This document shows, one piece after another, positions 16,101 to 21,516 of a DNA stretch of 29,027 nucleotides. The first letter of the stretch is position 1; the number at the start of each line of letters is the position of its first letter. The notes under the pieces are model-generated. The model was given only the letters and a program-made list of their open reading frames with translations. It was not told the origin of the DNA and made no database searches. Origin of the DNA: a virus. Location: positions 1-29,027 of IMG/VR virus record IMGVR_UViG_3300033151_000426; one strand, 5' to 3'. The position numbers were made by a program, and so were the translations under genes.

Positions 16101-17135
16101 TGCTACTTTCTGGGCACGTATCGCCTCACGTTGCTCAATCTTGGCAAGGTCTAATGTTGTTTTTAACTCTATCTTGAGTGCTTTTGTTTTGGCTATGGAC
16201 GCCATAGTGACACGCACTATACCTTGCTCATTTGCCGCCCATGCGGACAGCGCCCGGCCAAGCAATATTGCGGTTAGTGCACCTACAGCCACCTTAACCT
16301 CGTCAATATTATCTGTAAGTGTATCAAGCCCACCAGCCATCGCGGTTGTTGTTGAAATGAACCCTTCAGCTATCCCTCCCTCAGCAACCTCTGCCTTGAA
16401 CTGGAACCAACTATTACGTAGTCGCTCAAACGCTGCCGCACCCTTCTTTGCCATTTCCTCGGCAGCCGGGGTGTACTTGTTGATTAATACGTCAGCGAGT
16501 TTCGGGAACAGGTCTACGGCAAGCAGTTCACCGTTGTCGAGCATTTTACCAAGTTCTTGGGTAGTCTTACCCATCGCCTTAGCTGCCAATGAAAACGCTC
16601 CGGGTAAGCGTTCTGACAATTGCCCCCTGAGCTCCTCGGCCTGAACATTTCCCTTATTGAAGGACTGCTCAACCGCTCGCATGACGCCGCGCATGTCTTC
16701 TGCCGACAAGTTGAACGCTCGACCGGTGATGACCAGTGACTCATAGATACGGTTCACTTCAGCGACCTCAAGACCACTGTCAGCCGTTGCCGCGTTCAAC
16801 AAGCTTAACGATCTAGCCGACCCTTGCAGACTGACGCCCCATTTGTCGGTGATACCGACCAAATACTCCATCTGGTTATCGGTCAACAGAGTGTTGAAAC
16901 TCTCCATTGCGAAGTTAGCTTCAAGAATACTCTTACCTAAACCAATTGCCGCCAACCCACTTGCTGCCCCGGCAAAACCCGTCATTAGTGACGTGGAGTG
17001 CGCCATGTTACGATTGAGAGCAGTTTGCGTCTTGTTTAACTTACCAAGCTCTCTACCTACAGACTTGATACCTCGGGTAGCACCCTTACCATCTGCGGCA
17101 AGAACGAACTTTACTTGATAAGTCTTACCCGCCAT
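13107..17135 (-). CDS. tail tape measure protein, 1342 aa
   Basis: It begins immediately after the stop of the frameshifted chaperone (TAA then ATG, no gap). Residues 100-250 carry the tape measure domain (NKGNVQAEELRGQLSERLPGAF at about 158-179, then GKMLDNGELLAVDLFPKLADVL). Hydrophobic stretches occur near 50-70, 283-303 and 412-437, and a long Ala/Gly-rich stretch at about 870-990, as usual for proteins that insert into the host membrane. Between about 570 and 840 the sequence is helical and charged. No muramidase or peptidase motif was found. With the usual relation of about 0.15 nm per residue, the length predicts a tail of about 200 nm, longer than that of lambda. The C terminus (about 1250 on) would attach to the tail tip. 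Confidence 0.93.
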   Translation of the reverse strand: MAGKTYQVKFVLAADGKGATRGIKSVGRELGKLNKTQTALNRNMAHSTSLMTGFAGAASGLAAIGLGKSILEANFAMESFNTLLTDNQMEYLVGITDKWGVSLQGSARSLSLLNAATADSGLEVAEVNRIYESLVITGRAFNLSAEDMRGVMRAVEQSFNKGNVQAEELRGQLSERLPGAFSLAAKAMGKTTQELGKMLDNGELLAVDLFPKLADVLINKYTPAAEEMAKKGAAAFERLRNSWFQFKAEVAEGGIAEGFISTTTAMAGGLDTLTDNIDEVKVAVGALTAILLGRALSAWAANEQGIVRVTMASIAKTKALKIELKTTLDLAKIEQREAIRAQKVAANKLLQVKIHYDLIKAKIGEAEASRLLSSALNAEATAYARVTTSQASGLAANAAMAASKGRLAAATATLFGLLGGWTTVAVAATYGVYVYIDSLDELTTASQNALDEFAKYATELNALDQPSVRAQQVTRELRQEIELLAKGGRNTGAWMQVFEDVLSSMGIPIRSNTQDIYAMRMALVKSTDEWNKGQQAMIEMIARNAEMGTAAENTATALKEVEDATKLATDAIRAEGEALRQSKEEKWKSALVTKVMKDNTKANIVEVRAAADAEWNLKTALDAANKSRKEQIKLFQDQLKFGADALKTTNKEISYLKLVISVGREAADSIRERSDAMINMTAGQRKAYLAAVDERDALQGVVDALEATTTASKTTASATTTLTSAVEEQLSAYEKLSTEIYALAIEGYDLQILEAQAKGHLDVAAAIEVEKAVVERLNAQKGNSILLTEDQIRNNEEYKRQQQTLADAVAASAERQQEIWENMVENVQKAWGDLFYGYMEKALMDGEFSFAEFRDNIWRMFIRLLADMAAKWLATSIFGGGIGAANAGLVGNFAAIAAGASNATAAIAQYATGAYAAAQGGAALASSTGATTTAMGALAPAAEAAEFAALQSGGAASTSALGFSSLGAAMAGAGIVAAGFALNAAASSSRMERLAEVTDEVNRKFLTATDVVNTASAAYGNFGADEMVVQLSEAELKAQGLATALASVADATRIGNEGTMLLTGNIEAARAVAAGYSAEAQGYLDLEIAKNQKLIEQSGQKDTAANNLFESTRRASEAWAEGIELINATSFQPIIDEVARMTDVTAADFKEMGADGVYTADEIAAGFGTSADAIIAAMGGASQISISDLLRILSVGDSTADGIAAAFNAAGVDMSGGMIDGVDRIQEAINALIGADVQSTHTIATIRRGGGADQSDSFASGTGGQFLTVPYDGYQPTFHEGEQFKVIPKHEVESGGSDNSETLTPLLEQLVSLMSQQVDYSEDTARSIQRAGLRGTSARSSA

Positions 17136-17495
17136 TTAGTCAACCTCTTGCATCGCACCATACTCAATCAAACGGACACGTTGCAATAAACCAGCTTGCC
17201 GTTTGTGCTTAATATTCATGGTGGCGATAATAGCACACACAGCAGGGGTCTTATAGCCAGCAAACACCATCCGGGTTTTCTTACCCTGCTGACGTTCACT
17301 GTACGCGAAATCGGCAGGTGACAACAACATCACGACCTGCCAAGCATCAACACAACACTCGAATAACTCGAAACTGTCAGCAGCGCGGTACTTCTCGATA
17401 ACGTCATCCGGTGCACCCAATGCGGTCATCTGAGCGATCAGCTCCTTGTTCTTATTGCTACCACCGGATGCCCAGTACGCTCCGGCGGCGATTAG
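17136..17495 (-). CDS. tail assembly chaperone GT, frameshifted C-terminal part
   Basis: This reading frame is entered by -1 slippage at 17495-17501 and runs 119 codons to the TAA abutting the tape measure start. With the 152 residues of the upstream ORF it gives a 271-residue fusion, equivalent to lambda gpGT. The T part is helical, with a CC pair near the ATG-proximal end (FECCVDAWQVVMLL). The only ATG (17429) lacks an obvious ribosome-binding site, and the frame is open from the slippery site, so independent initiation is unlikely. In lambda, gpGT recruits tube protein to the tape measure during tail assembly and is absent from virions. The match is by gene order and frameshift architecture, not by sequence. 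Confidence 0.85.
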   Translation of the reverse strand, partial: LIAAGAYWASGGSNKNKELIAQMTALGAPDDVIEKYRAADSFELFECCVDAWQVVMLLSPADFAYSERQQGKKTRMVFAGYKTPAVCAIIATMNIKHKRQAGLLQRVRLIEYGAMQEVD

Positions 17496-17501
17496 TTTTT
17501 T
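17461..17501 (-). promoter_or_regulatory. -1 programmed ribosomal frameshift site with downstream hairpin
   Basis: Minus-strand codons TCA AAA AAC TAA give the heptamer A AAA AAC in the correct X XXY YYZ phase, directly before the G stop codon. Six bases (TAATCG) separate it from an 8-bp stem, CCGCCGGA with TCCGGTGG (one G-U pair), with a 12-base loop. After slippage the frame is CTA ATC GCC GCC and stays open into the T ORF. All three parts of a canonical site are present. Confidence 0.88.
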
Positions 17502-17950
17502 GAGATAACTCCGTCTTCAACCGCCTTATCAACCGACCCGCTTGCCTGACTCCATACTTCGAGGATTGCGTCGCGTACCGGGACAACGCTCAATATCTCA
17601 GCTTTCGTTTCTTCGTTGTACGGGACAATCGACCCATCACTATCTAATAGGTCGCGCCACCCAACAATGTCCTTCATCAACAGTTTGTCGCTGGCTGCTT
17701 CAGATTGGTCAATCAACTTCTGGATAGCGTCAAGCTCGTCCTCGGTGACGTCAGCATTGGTCAGGGCATCACTGTACCCTGAAGATGACTTCAGGGACTT
17801 CATGGCACCCTTGAGTCGCAGTTTGCGCTCTTTGTCACTAATGCGCTTGAACAGTATGCTGAAGTTCATCGTGAAGTCACCGTCAAGCAGGTGTAAGGTA
17901 ACCTCTGGGATTTTTACGATGATTGCGGATTGTAATAATTTGAGTGTCAT
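17492..17950 (-). CDS. tail assembly chaperone G
   Basis: A 152-residue protein, zero-frame product of the G/GT pair. The N-terminal part is beta-rich (VTLHLLDGDFTMNFSILFKRIS), typical of tail chaperones that begin with a substrate-like tail-tube-related segment. The remainder is helical and charged, ending VEDGVISKN at the slippery site. It starts with ATGA overlapping the RHH gene. In lambda-like phages the G protein is made in large excess over GT and both coat the tape measure protein before tube polymerisation. The location between the tail tube and tape measure genes agrees. Family identity is by position, size and the frameshift. Confidence 0.85.
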   Translation of the reverse strand: MTLKLLQSAIIVKIPEVTLHLLDGDFTMNFSILFKRISDKERKLRLKGAMKSLKSSSGYSDALTNADVTEDELDAIQKLIDQSEAASDKLLMKDIVGWRDLLDSDGSIVPYNEETKAEILSVVPVRDAILEVWSQASGSVDKAVEDGVISKN

Positions 17951-18099
17951 TTCTCTTTCTCTTTGTTAATGAGTTCCTGTCTGGCTATCATCATGTCAAC
18001 CAATAGGGTAATGGGCATATCAAGGTCTACTGACATTTGCCGGAGCTTCTTGTGGTTCACAGTGCTTACGCGAATCGATTTATATCTTGGATTGTCCAT
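17947..18099 (-). CDS. ribbon-helix-helix (Arc/CopG-type) DNA-binding protein, 50 aa
   Basis: This gene is too short for usual length cut-offs. The 50-residue product has the plan of a ribbon-helix-helix repressor: a beta strand KSIRVST (7-13), helix A about 14-27 (NHKKLRQMSVDLD), a turn with MPIT, and helix B about 30-47 (LLVDMMIARQELINK). Residues Lys7, Arg10 and Ser12 alternate on the strand as expected for bases contacted in the major groove. The start codon ATG at 18099 lacks a Shine-Dalgarno sequence. The gene overlaps G as ATGA and is divergent from the HNH gene at 18162. An 8-bp inverted repeat spans both predicted promoters. Proteins of this class bind such repeats as dimers of dimers, so auto-regulation and control of the HNH gene are inferred. 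Confidence 0.75.
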   Translation of the reverse strand: MDNPRYKSIRVSTVNHKKLRQMSVDLDMPITLLVDMMIARQELINKEKEK

Positions 18100-18105
18100 T
18101 GTTTG

Positions 18106-18114
18106 ATATTACCA
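18106..18114 (-). promoter_or_regulatory. candidate extended -10 promoter for the RHH gene
   Basis: On the minus strand TGG precedes TAATAT (TG-n-hexamer; 4 of 6 consensus positions, including the key A2 and T6). Transcription would start about 7 bases later, at the ATG of the RHH gene, giving a leaderless message. There is no good -35: TTACAG stands at 19 bases. The terminator at 19067-19095 lies upstream, so a local promoter for RHH, G and the tape measure would be useful. Confidence 0.35.
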
Positions 18115-18149
18115 CACGATAGCGATTGAACTGTAAGCATTTATCGTGT
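18114..18149. promoter_or_regulatory. 8-bp inverted repeat, candidate operator between RHH and HNH genes
   Basis: ACACGATA at 18114-18121 and TATCGTGT at 18142-18149 are perfect reverse complements, 28 bp centre to centre. Each copy lies directly before the predicted -10 hexamer of the gene it faces, and each is followed 12-14 bases later by that gene's ATG. This symmetry suits binding by the adjacent RHH protein. Confidence 0.55.
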
Positions 18150-18154
18150 AAAAT
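18126..18154 (+). promoter_or_regulatory. sigma70-type promoter of the third HNH gene
   Basis: TTGAAC (18126-18131), a 17-bp spacer, and TAAAAT (18149-18154; 5 of 6). The predicted start, about 7 bases on, coincides with the HNH ATG at 18162, so the message would be leaderless. The downstream operator half-site overlaps the spacer and the first base of the -10. Confidence 0.65.
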
Positions 18155-18161
18155 ATACCAC

Positions 18162-19097
18162 ATGAAAACTTGTACTAAATGTGGTGAAGAAAAGCGGCTG
18201 GCGGAGTTCTACGTATGGGACGGTAAATATAAAGCGGAGTGTAAGCCGTGCGCCATATTAAGAGCCAAGGAATACGCGCGTAAAAATAAAGAGACAGTCA
18301 GCAAGAAAAAACACAACGCATATCTCAAGAAAACAGAAGGTATTGTGACAAGGTTCATACCAAGAGAGATTATAGACGGAAAACTTACTTGCAACACTTG
18401 CAACGCGAACAAAACAACCTCTGAGTTCCCTATACATAAAAATAGCAGGTTAGGTGTGGGATACAAATGTAAAACTTGTATGACCGATGCACGGGTGAAA
18501 AATCGACACGAAACAATACCAAATTACACGCCTGTTCGCGTTAGAAAATTTACAGAAGTGGGATTTGTTTGCAGAGACTGTAACACAGATAAACCATTAT
18601 CAGACTACGTTAAAAACAAAGCAAACATACTTGGAATAGACTACAGATGCAAAGAATGTCGGAAAATATACACCAAGAATAATGAGGCCGCAATTCGTTT
18701 AAAAGTGAAACAACACAGGGTAGCTAACAAAAAAAATATAGCGAAAATATTTAAGAGTTGGAGCGTCAAAAATAAACCTAAGCTTAAAGCTAAAGCAGCC
18801 AAAAGATTAGCAGACGTTGATAGTAGAACTCCAATATGGGCAAGCCGCGCTCTTATTTTGAATGTTTATGAACAGGCTGTAGAACTAATGGAGTTGTGGG
18901 GAGAAGTTGTGCATGTTGACCATTTTTACCCTTTGCGCGGCAAACAGGTGTCAGGGCTTCATGTGTGGGAAAATCTACAACTATTAAGCGCAACAGCGAA
19001 TCACCAAAAGTACAACAAACACCCTGACGAGATTGTTTACCTCGGTTGGCTGTATCCACAGGCATTAAAAAGCCACCCTCTTTACGAAGGTGGCTAG
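18162..19097 (+). CDS. HNH endonuclease with three zinc-ribbon repeats
   Basis: The ATG at 18162 is chosen because a promoter fits immediately before it. An in-frame TTG at 18126 is the -35 element itself. The 311-residue protein opens with three cysteine modules of the form CxxC ... CK(x)C: CTKC/CKPC (4-30), CNTC/CKTC and CRDC/CKEC, spaced about 65-70 residues, forming three zinc-binding repeats. A lysine-rich linker follows. The C-terminal nuclease core is HVDHFYPLRGKQVSG (251 on) with HVWENLQLL and ANHQK. These positions match the His-Asp-His and Asn of HNH nucleases whose cores read VDHI-x-PL-x-GK. This is a different HNH family from the two at 2189 and 3770. No ribosome-binding site is visible. 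Its A+T-rich codon use differs from the flanking genes, which suggests transfer. Confidence 0.9.
   Translation: MKTCTKCGEEKRLAEFYVWDGKYKAECKPCAILRAKEYARKNKETVSKKKHNAYLKKTEGIVTRFIPREIIDGKLTCNTCNANKTTSEFPIHKNSRLGVGYKCKTCMTDARVKNRHETIPNYTPVRVRKFTEVGFVCRDCNTDKPLSDYVKNKANILGIDYRCKECRKIYTKNNEAAIRLKVKQHRVANKKNIAKIFKSWSVKNKPKLKAKAAKRLADVDSRTPIWASRALILNVYEQAVELMELWGEVVHVDHFYPLRGKQVSGLHVWENLQLLSATANHQKYNKHPDEIVYLGWLYPQALKSHPLYEGG
19067..19095 (-). terminator. intrinsic terminator after the tail tube gene
   Basis: On the minus strand AGCCACC and GGTGGCT form a 7-bp stem with an 11-base loop, followed by TTTT(A). It lies about 23 bases after the stop of the tail tube gene. On the other strand no T-run follows, so it acts only on late transcription. 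The stem encodes the last codons of the HNH gene on the plus strand (ends at 19097). Confidence 0.75.
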
Positions 19098-19117
19098 TAT
19101 CCCTTAGCTATTGGAAT

Positions 19118-20059
19118 TTAACGAACTATGACAGTCACCGCTCCGATGAAAGCAAGGGTAATGTCTTGACTCAAATCACCCTCCGAAGATTCACCTTCTC
19201 CGACTTCGGTCATCTGAACTTCGGGACAGGTTATCTCGATAATGTTACCTTCTATCGTGCCAAGTTGTAAGGCAAACGGTACTTTGATAACACCTTCGTG
19301 CGACTCGGATTGTGCCCAGATGCTATAATCAACCAAATCTTTAGCGATAATTGTCATCGCACCGGTTACGTCATAATCTGAAATGACAGTTCCTTCGCAA
19401 TTCGGTAGGTTTCTTCGCGAGACAGATTGCCCGAAATTTATATTGAATGACTGCGTGCAAAAAGCCTCGTTGTCTAGCGTCAATACGGGCACATTGTCCT
19501 TGGTAAAAGCTACCTCGGACAACCAATTTGACCAATCGATCGGTGCGGGAGAATTACCTTGTACCGGTGTTAAATACGAGCCAATGAAGTCTGTGAAACT
19601 GATCTTCGGTAACTCTGAACCGCTCATTGTGATTTCACAAGCACCACGACAACCGCTGGTTTTCTGCAACTGACTCGCTTGGTCACGATAATCGTATAAT
19701 GTGGTTGAGTCACAGTTACTCAGGTCAGCGCCGTTATCCGCTAACTGATATTGAACATCTGTGCTCGCATTAACCACCTCATCAAAGCCACAGGCACGGA
19801 ACAGTTCGCCCCATGCGGGTACAATACCAGCTGCGCCAGCACCTGCCAGAGCTACACCAAACGATGTGTTAGTATGCGGTAACACGTTGACCTGCTCTTT
19901 ACCACCCAACGTAGACCTGTCTACCTCGCGGGTGACTCTATCACCAGCATATCTTTCTACTTCCAAATCTTGCGTTTCGATTGCGGATAGAATGTCAGGT
20001 ACAGGATCAACACCCTCTGTTACCTCAAGCTTCGCTAAAAGTAGTTTTGCAACTGCCAT
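19118..20059 (-). CDS. major tail tube protein
   Basis: A 313-residue protein with the opening MAVAKLLLAKLEVTEGVDPVP, which fits the start of phage tail tube proteins (LAK-x-E-x-x-(E)G(V/T)DP). The next segment, with VERYAGDRVTREVDRSTLGG, is the polymerisation-loop style region of this family. FGVALAGAGAAGIVPAWGELFRACGF (about 67-92) is the conserved helix. The later part is beta-rich, with C-terminal VTVIVR. Eight or so cysteines are present, which is unusual for a tube protein and could give disulfide cross-links. A GAGG ribosome-binding site stands 8 bases before the ATG. A terminator follows, consistent with very high expression. It forms the tube around the tape measure. Confidence 0.85.
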   Translation of the reverse strand: MAVAKLLLAKLEVTEGVDPVPDILSAIETQDLEVERYAGDRVTREVDRSTLGGKEQVNVLPHTNTSFGVALAGAGAAGIVPAWGELFRACGFDEVVNASTDVQYQLADNGADLSNCDSTTLYDYRDQASQLQKTSGCRGACEITMSGSELPKISFTDFIGSYLTPVQGNSPAPIDWSNWLSEVAFTKDNVPVLTLDNEAFCTQSFNINFGQSVSRRNLPNCEGTVISDYDVTGAMTIIAKDLVDYSIWAQSESHEGVIKVPFALQLGTIEGNIIEITCPEVQMTEVGEGESSEGDLSQDITLAFIGAVTVIVR

Positions 20060-20062
20060 TTT

Positions 20063-20218
20063 TCAGTCCTCTTTTTTAGCCTTTGCCTTCTTCGGCTTGG
20101 CAGGTTTGTCCGATTGCGCTGCAACCGATTCTGGAAGGTCAGCCACATTGTCGCGACCAGCAATTTTGGTACGGTTCCGAAGAACCTTTTTACCGTCAAT
20201 CATTTCGTATGAAGCCAT
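20063..20218 (-). CDS. small lysine-rich protein, 51 aa, unknown
   Basis: The ATG at 20218 follows the previous stop by one base, with AGGGTGG just before it; an in-frame upstream start at 20251 would overlap more and lacks such a signal. The protein begins MASYEMIDGKKVLRNRTKI and ends with a Lys/Ala/Pro-rich tail (KPAKPKKAKAKKED). It might be an accessory tail-tube assembly factor, since it stands between the tail terminator-like protein and the tube gene. Nothing in the sequence allows a family name. Confidence 0.62.
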   Translation of the reverse strand: MASYEMIDGKKVLRNRTKIAGRDNVADLPESVAAQSDKPAKPKKAKAKKED

Positions 20219-20219
20219 A

Positions 20220-20645
20220 TTATACCACCCTATGTAAAAATGAAGACTCAATTGTCATCTGCCACCACACCACGTTACCCTTGATCTCAAGCGGCATACC
20301 GTATGGTACGTTGCGAGCCGTATAAACAAACTGACCGTTTTCCGAGGCTATCTGATAACCGAGTATCGCTTTATGTGTGTCCTCGACAACCGATGCAAGT
20401 ATATCCAACGGTGCCACAATCAGCAACACTACATCAATCGTGGTCTGCTGGCGACATACGGGACTGTCCCCGGCCTGAGCTGAGAACTGCTGCCCCGGGT
20501 ACACTAGCACCGTTGGTATTGACACCTCAAGCTCATCTATCGGATCAGTTGTCCACGCCAACGATGCGGGGGTATTGAGGGTTGTCATCTTGTCATTCAG
20601 ACGGTCGATTACCTCAGTCACATCGCCGTAAGCCAGCTTACTCAT
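20220..20645 (-). CDS. tail terminator-like protein (gpU-like position)
   Basis: A 141-residue protein overlapping the Z-like gene as TAATG. It shows an N-terminal helix (YGDVTEVIDRLNDKM), a Pro-rich strand pair (SIPTVLVYPGQQFSAQ), a VDVVLLIVAP strand near residue 70-79, and VEDTHKAILGYQ as the second helix, then a C-terminal strand WWQMTIESSFLHRVV. This alpha/beta plan and the place between Z-like and tube genes correspond to tail terminator proteins, such as lambda gpU, that cap the tube before head joining. Sequence identity to gpU is not claimed. Confidence 0.7.
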   Translation of the reverse strand: MSKLAYGDVTEVIDRLNDKMTTLNTPASLAWTTDPIDELEVSIPTVLVYPGQQFSAQAGDSPVCRQQTTIDVVLLIVAPLDILASVVEDTHKAILGYQIASENGQFVYTARNVPYGMPLEIKGNVVWWQMTIESSFLHRVV

Positions 20646-21193
20646 TATCTGAACCCGGCACGTATTAGTTGATAATCCATCGCACGTGCAAATTGGATGG
20701 GCAACTCGTCACCCATGAACTTGAATGTTCTACGGGTGTTCTTCTTGGTGTTGACCATCTGTGGCATCGCCAACGTAGTACGTTTCTCAATAGGGAGGCG
20801 ACTACGGCCTTTACGACGGAAAGCCGCGTAACCACGTATAGCAAAACCACCCTTGACCACCTTGCGTTTCTTGGTGATGCGTACCGTAATCGCTCGACGC
20901 TTCTTCTTACCGCGACCAATGCTACGACTACCGAGCGCGAACCTCTCCATGCTCAGCCGATTACCTGTGTACCCAAGCTCATACGCAGGAGGAGATAGCG
21001 AGAGGCGTTTTATATATGACTGACTCTGAACGGTGCCAGCCTTTATCGTGTAGTCTTCCCTCACGAACTTCTTTATCTGGGTGCGGGTCTTGGCAAGCGT
21101 GTTGCGGATAGCAGCACCGTTAGCTCGTTCCACCAGCTTGTAACCGAAGTTCTTTACCAGCTTATCGTAACCCTCGAATTCGATCTTAATCAT
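20645..21193 (-). CDS. minor tail protein Z-like (tail completion)
   Basis: A very basic 182-residue protein. The N-terminal helix (GYDKLVKNFGYKLVERANGAAIRNTLAKTRTQIKKFVREDYTIK style) and the basic central strand region (GKKKRRAITVRITKKRK) agree with gpZ-type minor tail proteins. The C terminus ends with ARAMDYQLIRAGFR. It overlaps the FII-like gene as ATGA, and the lambda gene order FII-Z-U-V is preserved here. In lambda gpZ is needed to make connection-competent tails. The positive charge could help pass DNA. Confidence 0.82.
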   Translation of the reverse strand: MIKIEFEGYDKLVKNFGYKLVERANGAAIRNTLAKTRTQIKKFVREDYTIKAGTVQSQSYIKRLSLSPPAYELGYTGNRLSMERFALGSRSIGRGKKKRRAITVRITKKRKVVKGGFAIRGYAAFRRKGRSRLPIEKRTTLAMPQMVNTKKNTRRTFKFMGDELPIQFARAMDYQLIRAGFR

Positions 21194-21510
21194 TCATTGT
21201 AGTCCCGCACAATCTCGCGTGACTCAAGGTAACCGTTTGACTTAAGTTTTCGCCCAAGCGTGTAGTTACCCGTAAACTCGCCTTGCGTAACAGTTAGGCG
21301 TTGACCTCTTTTGGTCATCACTAAAGTGTTACGGAAGTCGGCTTTATCAACCCTATCAACAACCTCACCGTATTCGTCAACTGACTCAACGCCAAAGTTC
21401 ATAATGACGGTTACGTCGATATCCTCAACGGAACCCTCCTTATCAACAAGAAGCCCTGCTACGCCAAAATGACGGAACAGGGCATCGTGCATTGCAGGGA
21501 AACCCGGCAT
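21190..21510 (-). CDS. head-tail joining protein, gpFII-like
   Basis: A protein of 106 residues, first after the major capsid gene. It begins MPGFPAMHDALFRHFGVAG, fitting the start of the FII family (helix with D-x-x-F-x-x-FG). A VTVIMNFGVESVDEYGEV stretch at 33-50 is the beta sandwich core, and the tail NGYLESREIVRDYNE closes it. In lambda gpFII bridges the gpW ring and the tail terminator. The match of position and size is good. No functional residue can be singled out. Confidence 0.8.
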   Translation of the reverse strand: MPGFPAMHDALFRHFGVAGLLVDKEGSVEDIDVTVIMNFGVESVDEYGEVVDRVDKADFRNTLVMTKRGQRLTVTQGEFTGNYTLGRKLKSNGYLESREIVRDYNE

Positions 21511-21516
21511 CGCAGT

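Noticed and set aside
16093-16644. 183-codon plus-strand ORF.
   Set aside because: Antisense shadow of the conserved tape measure domain, with no ribosome-binding site or neighbours on that strand.
13107-17135. Muramidase or peptidase domain in the tape measure protein.
   Set aside because: No catalytic motif of lysozyme, NlpC/P60 or M23 type can be read in its sequence.
17136-17429. Independent gene starting at ATG 17429.
   Set aside because: The frame is open from the slippery heptamer and no ribosome-binding site precedes the ATG, so a frameshift product is preferred.
18126-18161. Upstream TTG start for the third HNH gene.
   Set aside because: The TTG is the -35 element of the promoter, and the added 12 residues precede the first zinc motif without conservation.
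19761-20237. 158-codon plus-strand ORF over the tail tube start.
   Set aside because: Crosses three well-supported minus-strand genes and shows no domain.
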